Assembly: GCA_900550295.1 (NCBI GenBank)
Contig: URRM01000045.1
Coordinates: 1 to 12,961 of the forward strand
Direction: 5' to 3'
DNA: 12,961 nt
From: an uncultured bacterium
Lineage (GTDB): Bacteria; Cyanobacteriota; Vampirovibrionia; Gastranaerophilales; Gastranaerophilaceae
The notes beneath the pieces were generated by a model that saw nothing but the letters and a program-made list of their open reading frames with translations, was not told where the DNA came from and did not search any database. How positions within the stretch are numbered: the first letter of the stretch is position 1; the number at the start of each line of letters is the position of its first letter. The translations under genes and the position numbers were made by a program. Of this stretch, positions 6,730 through 12,340 are shown piece by piece.

Positions 6730-6768
6730 AAAACCACCTATTAAAAAAGTGGTTTTGGAATTTTTTTT
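6730..6768 (+). terminator. Bidirectional terminator-like hairpin
   Basis: An 8-bp stem AAAACCAC (6730-6737) with GTGGTTTT (6749-6756), an 11-base loop, then GGAA and eight Ts (6761-6768). On the minus strand the same hairpin is followed by a run of Ts (complement of the A run at 6725-6733), so it could stop transcription both ways. It lies 110 bases after a complete terminator, with no gene between. Confidence 0.6.
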
Positions 6769-6785
6769 GTAATTCCTCGTGTAGA

Positions 6786-6820
6786 AGGTTAGTGTGTGGT
6801 AGGTTAGTGTGTAGTGTGTG
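6786..6820 (+). repeat. GT-rich 15-base tandem repeat
   Basis: Two 15-base units, AGGTTAGTGTGTGGT (6786-6800) and AGGTTAGTGTGTAGT (6801-6815), differ at one base and are followed by a partial GTGTG. This sharply skewed G/T stretch is unlike the surrounding AT-rich DNA and has no coding frame. Confidence 0.65.
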
Positions 6821-6867
6821 TTTTGTATAAAGCTTTTTTCTTCTTAATAAACTCTTTAATTATCTCT

Positions 6868-6962
6868 CGTACTTATATAAAGTATTTTTAGAAGGTCGGA
6901 TTTCAAACATGTGGATTTTTGTTACAATTCTTAATATATATCTCCAAAACTCAATAAGTACG
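6868..6962. repeat. Spaced 9-bp perfect inverted repeat
   Basis: CGTACTTAT at 6868-6876 and its exact complement ATAAGTACG at 6954-6962, 77 bases apart. A T-G wobble extends the outer end by one pair. The right arm ends six bases before the -35 region of the def promoter. It may be a structured leader, a pair of regulator sites or chance. Confidence 0.35.
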
Positions 6963-6967
6963 GTGTT

Positions 6968-6995
6968 TTGTAATTAAATTTATGTGTGATATAAT
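6968..6995 (+). promoter_or_regulatory. def operon promoter with extended -10
   Basis: TTGTAA (6968-6973), a 16-base spacer and a perfect TATAAT (6990-6995) directly preceded by TGA, an extended -10. Transcription should start near 7002, giving a short leader of about 25 bases. Because the in-frame ATG at 6982 lies inside this promoter, it cannot be the translation start. Confidence 0.6.
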
Positions 6996-7026
6996 TAAGA
7001 AAAGAGAAAAATATAGAGGTTTTAAC

Positions 7027-7644
7027 ATGTCAATTAGAAAAGTTTTAAAGTTTGGTGATCCATTTTTAAGAGAAAAAGCAAAAGAAGTTCACAAGGTTTC
7101 TAAAAAAATTCAAGATTTAGTTACTGATTTGTTAGATACTATGTATGCTGAAAACGGTGTAGGTTTGGCTGCTCCTCAAATTGGTGAAAACTATAGAGTT
7201 TTTGTAGTTGATGTTTCAACAGGAGATCAACCATTGAACCCAATGGTGTTCATCAATCCAAAGATTATTAAAAAATCGGGTGCTACTATTAGCAACGAAG
7301 GTTGTTTGAGTTTTCCAGAGGCTTATACCGAAGTTCGCCGTTATAGTGATGTAATGGTTAAGGCTATGGATAGAAAAGGTCGCTCTTTTGTTTTAGAAGC
7401 TCATGACGGTTCTCTTTTAGCTCGTTGTATTCAACATGAAAATGACCACTTAGACGGAATTCTTTTTGTAGACCATGCATTGAATCGTTTCGATGCGGAA
7501 GAAACTTTAAAAGAACATAATTTACCTGATTTACAAGTAGATAAAATGCTTGAGGAACCAGAGTTACAAGCAAAAATAGACGAATTATTAGAACAAGTTG
7601 ACACAGAAGAAGAAACAAAAGAACAAGGCGAAGATGACAAATAA
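7027..7644 (+). CDS. def: Peptide deformylase
   Basis: A 205-residue enzyme that removes the formyl group from the N-terminal methionine of nascent proteins at the ribosome exit. All three deformylase motifs are intact: GVGLAAPQIG (44-53), EGCLSFP (91-97, metal ligand C93) and QHENDH (136-141, ligands H137 and H141, catalytic E138). The C-terminal 40 residues form an acidic tail (LLEQVDTEEETKEQ) longer than in minimal deformylases. The start at 7027 is chosen because GAGG (7016-7019) lies seven bases before it and the family normally begins just before the 'VLKFGDPFLRE' stretch. The longer frame from 6982 starts inside the promoter. It is first in a four-gene operon and overlaps fmt by 11 bases, pairing the enzymes that remove and add the formyl group. 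Confidence 0.96.
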   Translation: MSIRKVLKFGDPFLREKAKEVHKVSKKIQDLVTDLLDTMYAENGVGLAAPQIGENYRVFVVDVSTGDQPLNPMVFINPKIIKKSGATISNEGCLSFPEAYTEVRRYSDVMVKAMDRKGRSFVLEAHDGSLLARCIQHENDHLDGILFVDHALNRFDAEETLKEHNLPDLQVDKMLEEPELQAKIDELLEQVDTEEETKEQGEDDK

Positions 7645-8557
7645 GATTAAAGTTGTATTTTTTGGCACTCCAAAAATTGCCTTAAAATCATTAGAATATT
7701 TAATAAATTCAGATAAAATAGAGGTTATGGCGGTTGTAACTCAACCTGATAAACCTGCAGGTCGTGGACATAAATTGACAATGTCGCCTATCAAGCAATG
7801 TGCATTAGAACATAATTTGCCTGTATTTCAACCAAAATCAATTAGAAAAGAACCGGAAATTCAAGAAGAATTGAAAAAACTTGAACCTGATTTCTTTGTA
7901 ACTTTTGCGTTTGGACAAATTTTATCACAAGAAGTTTTGGATATTCCAAAATATGAAACAATTAACTTGCATGCCTCACTATTACCACGTTACAGAGGTG
8001 CAAATCCATTACAAAGAGCGATTATCAATGGTGATAAAGAAACCGGAATTTGTACAATGATAACAGAACTAGGTTTGGACTGTGGTGATGTTTGTATGCG
8101 AGAACCGATTGAAATTACTGACACATTAAACTGTGTTCAATTATTTGATATTGTGAGTGAGAAGTCCCCGGAAATGCTTGAAAAAACACTTGTAGGTTTG
8201 ACAGATAAAACTATTATTCCTGAAAAACAGTGTGAAGACGGTGTTTGTATGGCAAATAAACTTACAAAAGAAGAATGTAAAATTGATTGGACAAAATCCG
8301 CTCAAGAAATTCATAATCTTGTAAGAGGAATTTATCAATGTCCGAGTGCATATTTTATGTTTAATGATAAAATTATAAAAGTACTTGAAACTCGTGTAGA
8401 ATCAGGAAAAGGTTCTGTAGGTGAATTCATAAATGTAACAAAAGAAGGCGTTGAGGTTGCATGTGGTGAAGGTAGTCTTTTATTGGTGAAGATTAAACCG
8501 GAAGGTAAAGGCGAAATGCCTGCAAGGGATTGGTATAACGGAGTTAAAAATAAATGA
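7634..8557 (+). CDS. fmt: Methionyl-tRNA formyltransferase
   Basis: A 307-residue enzyme that formylates Met-tRNA(fMet) with 10-formyltetrahydrofolate so it can initiate translation. The N-terminal catalytic domain (about 1-200) starts with KVVFFGTP and carries the formyltransferase signature NLHASLLPRYRGANPLQRAI, with N111 and H113, and the catalytic aspartate in GLDCGDV (D149). The C-terminal tRNA-binding beta-barrel domain follows (about 205-305, from LTKEECKIDWTKSAQEIHNL). The length is normal for the family. The ATG at 7634 is chosen because AAGG (7625-7628) lies five bases before it and the protein then begins directly at the Rossmann strand; a longer frame from 7598 only adds a lysine-rich extension inside def. 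It overlaps the next gene through ATGA. Confidence 0.97.
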   Translation: MTNKIKVVFFGTPKIALKSLEYLINSDKIEVMAVVTQPDKPAGRGHKLTMSPIKQCALEHNLPVFQPKSIRKEPEIQEELKKLEPDFFVTFAFGQILSQEVLDIPKYETINLHASLLPRYRGANPLQRAIINGDKETGICTMITELGLDCGDVCMREPIEITDTLNCVQLFDIVSEKSPEMLEKTLVGLTDKTIIPEKQCEDGVCMANKLTKEECKIDWTKSAQEIHNLVRGIYQCPSAYFMFNDKIIKVLETRVESGKGSVGEFINVTKEGVEVACGEGSLLLVKIKPEGKGEMPARDWYNGVKNK

Positions 8558-8904
8558 TATCAAAAGGTATAAGAGGCGCAATTACAGTAGATACAAATAC
8601 AGAATCTGCAATTAAAGATGCTACATTAGAACTTTTAACAGAACTTGTAGAAAAAAATAATATTGAAGATGCTGATATTTCTCACGTATTTTTCACATTG
8701 ACTAACGATTTGAACGCTGCATTTCCTGCAAAGTTTGCAAGATTAGATTTTGGATGGAAAAAAGTTGCAATGATGTGTCACCATGAGCTTGATGTACCAA
8801 ATTCTTTACCAATGTGCTTGCGTGTGATGTTAGTTGTTAATTGTGGTGAAAATTTTGAGCCTGAATTTGTATATTTAAAGGGTGCTGAAAAACTTCGAGG
8901 TTAA
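8554..8904 (+). CDS. aroH: Chorismate mutase, AroH type
   Basis: A 116-residue monofunctional chorismate mutase of the Bacillus AroH (trimeric, alpha/beta barrel) class. It converts chorismate to prephenate for phenylalanine and tyrosine synthesis. It starts MISKGIRGAITVD, aligning with the B. subtilis N-terminus. The active-site residues line up with B. subtilis numbering: R7, F57, R63, C75, E78 and R90, with Y107 at the position of Y108. It ends soon after the last active-site strand (VYLKGAEKLRG), so the flexible C-terminal tail of the Bacillus enzyme is mostly missing. The start overlaps the fmt stop as ATGA, indicating translational coupling. Its place between fmt and an NFACT gene has no obvious metabolic logic; no other aromatic pathway gene is in the window. 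Confidence 0.94.
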   Translation: MISKGIRGAITVDTNTESAIKDATLELLTELVEKNNIEDADISHVFFTLTNDLNAAFPAKFARLDFGWKKVAMMCHHELDVPNSLPMCLRVMLVVNCGENFEPEFVYLKGAEKLRG

Positions 8905-8908
8905 AATT

Positions 8909-10498
8909 ATGATGTATTTTGATAATTTGACATTGAAGGGCTTTGTTGAAGAAAATTCGGATTTTTTTAAAGGTGCAAGAATTCAAAAAGTTCAGCAACC
9001 AACTCGGAGAGAATTTATTTTTACCCTAAGAAATAATGGTGAAACTAGAAGGTTTTACGCAAATATTACTCCGAATATGCACCATGTGTGTTTTATGAGT
9101 AAAGACAATGAAGCAAAAAGGTACTTGGAAATTCCAAAACAACCGCCAATGTTTTGTATGCTTTTGAGAAAGTACATCGAAAGTGCTAAAATATGCAGAG
9201 TTGAGCAACCTTTTTATGAAAGAATTTTAGAAATTTATATTGAAGCCTATAATGAATTATCAGAGAAAATTCAATTGTGTTTGGCTTTTGAGCTTATGGG
9301 TAAACACTCAAATATTGTTTTGTATTCAACTGACACAAATATAATTTTGGGGTGTGCGCATAACGTCGGCGCCGAAAAGAGCCGAGATAGGGAAATGAGA
9401 GGAAATGTTCCTTATATTTATCCGCCAAAGCAAAATAAACGTGATTTTTTGAGTTATTTCGGACAAATTAATTTTGATTTGCTTGCGGATGATTTTTACG
9501 GATTTTCAAAACCTTTTGCAAAAATGTGTGAAGGTCAAGATTTGGAAACTATAAAAGATTTTCTCGAGTTGAAACATCTTTCACCTGTAATTAGTGAAGA
9601 TTATTCAAAGTATTCTTTGTTCAGTCAAATTTTAAACGGAATTCCGCAAGAGTCTGTTAATGCAATGATTGATAACTACTTTGCATATCATCAAAATAAA
9701 GAAATTTTGTCGAATTTAAAGATTAAACTGTCGACAAATATTCAACATCGTTTGAAAAAAGCAAAAAATTCGCTTGATAAAATTAATCGTCAGTTGCAAA
9801 AAGAAAAAAATGCTGAAAAATACCGTAAATATGGCGATTTAATTATGGCAAATTTGTATAACTTGAAAGAATATTCTCGCAACTGCACTTTGATAGATTG
9901 GGAAACAAATCAAGAAATAACAATTGATTTAGATGAAACAAAAACACTAAAAGATAATGCTAATAGGTATTTTAAACTTTATAACAAGTCAAAACGTTCA
10001 TCAGAAAAACTAAAAGAGTTAAAACAAGAACTTGAAGATGAAATCGGATATTGTACTCAAACCCTTTATACGATTGGTGCTGCAAGTAATAATGATATCT
10101 TAAACGAAATTAAAGAAGAAGTTTTGTCAGTAGATGTGCCTAAAAAAACTCAAGTTAGCAATATTGAATCTCGTGAAATTCAAGGTTTTACTGTCTATAT
10201 TGGTAAAAATAATAAACAAAACGATTTTATAATTTCAAAACTTGCTAAAGATAATGATATGTGGTTTCATTCGCATAATTGTGCAGGTTCTCACGTTTTG
10301 TTAAAACTTCCGAATGGTGAAGAACCAAACGACAAGTTAATTTTTGAATGTGCTAAATTGGCAAAAAACAACTCTCAAGGTGCAAATTCAAGTAAGATAG
10401 GTATAATTTACACTCGTAGAAAATATTTACGTAAACCTCCTGCTGCAAATTTGGGTTATGTAACTTACAAAAATGAACAAGAAATTATAATTGACTAA
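8909..10498 (+). CDS. rqcH: NFACT/RqcH-type ribosome quality control protein
   Basis: A 529-residue member of the Rqc2/RqcH/FbpA family. RqcH binds 50S subunits carrying stalled peptidyl-tRNA and directs addition of alanine tails that mark the chain for degradation; streptococcal relatives were first described as fibronectin-binding proteins. Visible parts: an NFACT-N domain from the start with PPMFCMLLRKYIESAKICRV (79-98) and FELMGKHSNIVL (127-138), a long lysine/glutamate-rich coiled-coil region (about 285-400), and a C-terminal NFACT-R domain (about 425-529) with DMWFHSHNCAGSHVLLK and PAANLGYVTYKNEQEI. At the position of the conserved Asp-Arg pair needed for tailing in RqcH the sequence is E104-R105. 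The ATG at 8909 is chosen for GAGG (8897-8900) eight bases upstream; the next codon is also ATG. It starts four bases after the aroH stop. The exact symbol rests on family knowledge. Confidence 0.9.
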   Translation: MMYFDNLTLKGFVEENSDFFKGARIQKVQQPTRREFIFTLRNNGETRRFYANITPNMHHVCFMSKDNEAKRYLEIPKQPPMFCMLLRKYIESAKICRVEQPFYERILEIYIEAYNELSEKIQLCLAFELMGKHSNIVLYSTDTNIILGCAHNVGAEKSRDREMRGNVPYIYPPKQNKRDFLSYFGQINFDLLADDFYGFSKPFAKMCEGQDLETIKDFLELKHLSPVISEDYSKYSLFSQILNGIPQESVNAMIDNYFAYHQNKEILSNLKIKLSTNIQHRLKKAKNSLDKINRQLQKEKNAEKYRKYGDLIMANLYNLKEYSRNCTLIDWETNQEITIDLDETKTLKDNANRYFKLYNKSKRSSEKLKELKQELEDEIGYCTQTLYTIGAASNNDILNEIKEEVLSVDVPKKTQVSNIESREIQGFTVYIGKNNKQNDFIISKLAKDNDMWFHSHNCAGSHVLLKLPNGEEPNDKLIFECAKLAKNNSQGANSSKIGIIYTRRKYLRKPPAANLGYVTYKNEQEIIID

Positions 10499-11135
10499 GT
10501 GATGTAAGATTGTGGTGGCAATCAGTTCCGCCGGTTTTGATTAGATTATATTTGTCTGCGATTTTTTCCATAATATGGCGAGAGTGAAATTTAATAATTC
10601 CTCTGTGTCTGTCATAAGGATAATAAACTTCAAGCCCGTCAAGTCCAATGTTTTTTAGAGTTTTGACAAAATGATCCATGCTAACACACCAACAACAAGC
10701 GGGATGTGCTAAAACAGCAATACCACCGGCTTTGTGAATAGCTTCAATAAGTTTTTTTACATTACGATGAGAGAAAATTCGAACCCAATCTGCTTCAGTT
10801 TCTCTTTTATTTTTAGCTAAAAAAGGCTTTAATGAATCGTTATTGACATCAATGCCATAACCTAATAGATGGAAGAAAATTCCACAATACCAACAGTCAA
10901 ATTCAACTCCTGTGATTACGAAGTTTTCTTTTAATAAATCTGTTTCAAGATATGCATTAACAGTGTTGTGATCGGTTACTGCAATATACTCAAATCCTTT
11001 ATCTCGAGCTTGTTTTAAAAGCTCGTCAACACTTAATTCTCCATCTGAAAATTTTGTATGAATATGCAAATTAACGTTATTTTGAAAATTTTCTTTAGTG
11101 AATGACTTAATTAATTCTTTATAATTCATTTTCAT
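10485..11135 (-). CDS. PHP-domain phosphoesterase-like protein
   Basis: A 216-residue PHP-family metal-dependent hydrolase. Metal-binding motifs appear in the family order: NLHIHTKFSDGE (23-34; H24, H26), VTDHNTV (54-59; D55, H56), GVEF (76-79; E78), AHP (143-145; H144) and GGTDCH (202-207; D205, H207). This layout is close to the YciV/TrpH group, which includes a 3',5'-nucleoside bisphosphate phosphatase and an RNase acting on short RNAs, but the protein is shorter than those (about 280-290), lacking much of the inserted region. An unusual cysteine cluster CCWC follows AHP. The substrate cannot be assigned. The ATG at 11135 (MKMNYKEL) is preferred, with a weak GGGAAA upstream; the ATG at 11129 is possible. 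It faces the NFACT gene tail-to-tail with a 14-base overlap. Confidence 0.85.
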   Translation of the reverse strand: MKMNYKELIKSFTKENFQNNVNLHIHTKFSDGELSVDELLKQARDKGFEYIAVTDHNTVNAYLETDLLKENFVITGVEFDCWYCGIFFHLLGYGIDVNNDSLKPFLAKNKRETEADWVRIFSHRNVKKLIEAIHKAGGIAVLAHPACCWCVSMDHFVKTLKNIGLDGLEVYYPYDRHRGIIKFHSRHIMEKIADKYNLIKTGGTDCHHNLTSLSQL

Positions 11136-11147
11136 ATTTCCCGTATT

Positions 11148-11165
11148 TATAATAAAATAATTATA
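11148..11165. promoter_or_regulatory. Divergent promoter region with two TATAAT boxes
   Basis: The 52 bases between two divergent starts hold TATAAT on the plus strand (11148-11153), suitable for the gene at 11188, and TATAAT on the minus strand (11165-11160), suitable for the PHP gene. Neither -35 is convincing. The closeness of the boxes means that RNA polymerase probably cannot use both at the same moment. Confidence 0.4.
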
Positions 11166-11187
11166 CAATAAATTTACGAGGATAACT

Positions 11188-12105
11188 ATGTCAAACGAAA
11201 ATAAGACTGTATTTGGAATATTTACAGAGGCGGTAGGTATTTATATACAACACTTACCAATATTTATAAAATATATGTCATTCCCTGTTTTAGGACAATT
11301 TTTTGGTATAATTTTGGCGTTTGGTTTATCTTTAGGTTTTGCATTCAATGCAACAGTTTGTGGTGTTGAACAATCAATGATTTTTCCACTAACTTTAATT
11401 TTAACAATTCCGGGGCTTGTTATTTTTGTAAAAGCTTTTTGGGAATATTTAGTTGCATATGTTGCAATCTCTTCCATGGCAGAAAATACAGTAAAGTCAG
11501 GCAAAATTTATGATATAAATGCGCATAAACAAGTTGCATTAAAAAGAATTTCTGATTTTATAGGACTTTGGTTATTATTTGGTGTGTTTACATCAATTGC
11601 AATGCTTCCGCCAATGTGGGGCTTTGGAGCATTAATATTTGTATTCTTGGTTTTGATTTTCCAAGTTTTTACTTTCGAAAAATTAGCAACTCCGACAGAA
11701 TGTTTTAAACGTAGTTGGGTTCTTGTTAAAACAGATTTTTGGGGAACTTTAGGCTTATTGGCTTTAGTTGGATTTTTAACATATTGGTTATTGCCAAAAC
11801 TTGTAGAACTTATTTTGACAGCCGTTCAAGTAATGGCATTTTTCACAATGTTAATTGATCCAATGCTTATAGATTCAATCAATACTTGGAATACAGCACT
11901 TTCAACTTTAGGGGTTCCTTTTGTAATAACTTCATTGATGATTACAAAAATGATTGTCGGAACTGTCGTTTCTGCGCTTGTAATTTGCTATACATTGCCA
12001 ATTCGCTCAATTGCGTGGACATTATGGTATAAGAAATTAAATGCTGCAATGATTAAGGCTAATTCCAAAAAGAAAAAGAAGGCTGATAAAAAAGAAAATG
12101 TTTAG
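11188..12105 (+). CDS. Polytopic membrane protein of unknown function
   Basis: A 305-residue integral membrane protein with about six membrane segments (roughly 31-56, 66-96, 123-140, 144-163, 184-218 and 243-270). Between the fourth and fifth segments is ATPTECFKRSWVLVKTDFWG (167-186), a pattern I associate with YciC-like/DUF975-like and glycerophosphodiester phosphodiesterase membrane-domain proteins, where a conserved 'F-RSW-L' stretch precedes a helix. That is a weak family link rather than an assignment. The C-terminus is a lysine-rich cytoplasmic tail (KANSKKKKKADKK). No catalytic motif is visible. A GAGGA ribosome binding site (11178-11182) lies five bases from the ATG. The end overlaps the zinc-ribbon gene by eight bases, placing it in an operon ending with or continuing past RNase PH. 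Confidence 0.8.
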   Translation: MSNENKTVFGIFTEAVGIYIQHLPIFIKYMSFPVLGQFFGIILAFGLSLGFAFNATVCGVEQSMIFPLTLILTIPGLVIFVKAFWEYLVAYVAISSMAENTVKSGKIYDINAHKQVALKRISDFIGLWLLFGVFTSIAMLPPMWGFGALIFVFLVLIFQVFTFEKLATPTECFKRSWVLVKTDFWGTLGLLALVGFLTYWLLPKLVELILTAVQVMAFFTMLIDPMLIDSINTWNTALSTLGVPFVITSLMITKMIVGTVVSALVICYTLPIRSIAWTLWYKKLNAAMIKANSKKKKKADKKENV

Positions 12106-12340
12106 ATGTAAGTATTGCAAAAGTGTCGATAAATTTGAACTGATGTTTGCTCAAAATTATGAAGGAAATAGAAATTTTTCTCAGCATTATAATAATAGAA
12201 ATCAAATAGAAATAAGCGTTGACGGATATTCTTTTATTCCTTCTCTTGATTTTATGAATGAATATGCGGTTTGCAAATATTGCGGGCAAACGTACACTTG
12301 GGAATATGAATTTGGAAACGAAAGGCGAATAAGAAAATGA
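12098..12340 (+). CDS. Small zinc-ribbon protein
   Basis: An 80-residue protein with two CxxC knuckles: C4-K-Y-C7 at the very start and C59-K-Y-C62-G near the end. This makes a zinc ribbon with an unusually long 51-residue insert between the knuckles, rich in Asn, Phe and Tyr. No other domain is seen. Zinc ribbons of this size bind nucleic acid, protein or simply stabilise a fold, and the role here is unknown. The start overlaps the membrane-protein gene by eight bases and the stop overlaps the rph start as ATGA, so the protein is probably made in step with RNase PH. The tight packing on both sides and the paired cysteines support a real gene despite its weak ribosome binding site. Confidence 0.75.
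   Translation: MFRCKYCKSVDKFELMFAQNYEGNRNFSQHYNNRNQIEISVDGYSFIPSLDFMNEYAVCKYCGQTYTWEYEFGNERRIRK

Larger units (their letters stand above)
6573..7026. other. Gene-free 454-base intergenic region
   Basis: No supportable coding region lies here on either strand. In order it holds the terminator of the 6201 gene, a dispersed palindromic repeat, a second bidirectional terminator-like hairpin, a GT-rich tandem repeat, arms of a spaced inverted repeat and the def promoter. The second terminator has no gene to serve, which suggests that a gene or small RNA once lay, or still lies, between the two hairpins or further right. Confidence 0.6.

Noticed and set aside
6804..6872. Minus-strand frame reading VREIIKEFIKKKKALYK..., resembling a protein C-terminus
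   Set aside because: It is only 22 codons, is preceded directly by a stop and has no start. It could be a gene remnant but cannot be supported.
6909..6977. Possible 22-residue leader peptide before def (MWIFVTILNIYL...)
   Set aside because: Its ATG lies upstream of the def promoter and the GAAGG site is about 13 bases away. Chance is the simpler explanation in this AT-rich stretch.
6982..7026. Fifteen-residue N-terminal extension of peptide deformylase
   Set aside because: The upstream ATG overlaps the extended -10 TGATATAAT, so it would not be on the transcript. The ATG at 7027 has its own GAGG site and matches the family start.
7598..7633. Longer fmt start
   Set aside because: It adds only a lysine-rich stretch read out of frame inside def, before the first strand of the catalytic domain.
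8882..8908. GTG start nine codons upstream in the NFACT gene
   Set aside because: It lies inside aroH, has no suitable site, and GAGG is correctly spaced for the ATG at 8909.
11136..11168. TTG start upstream of the PHP gene
   Set aside because: It lies before the probable minus-strand -10 box and has no ribosome binding site; MKMNYKEL is a better start.
11241..12289. Minus-strand open frames within the membrane-protein and zinc-ribbon genes (11241-11504, 12059-12289)
   Set aside because: They are antisense to genes tied together by overlapping stop/start codons, and carry no motif.
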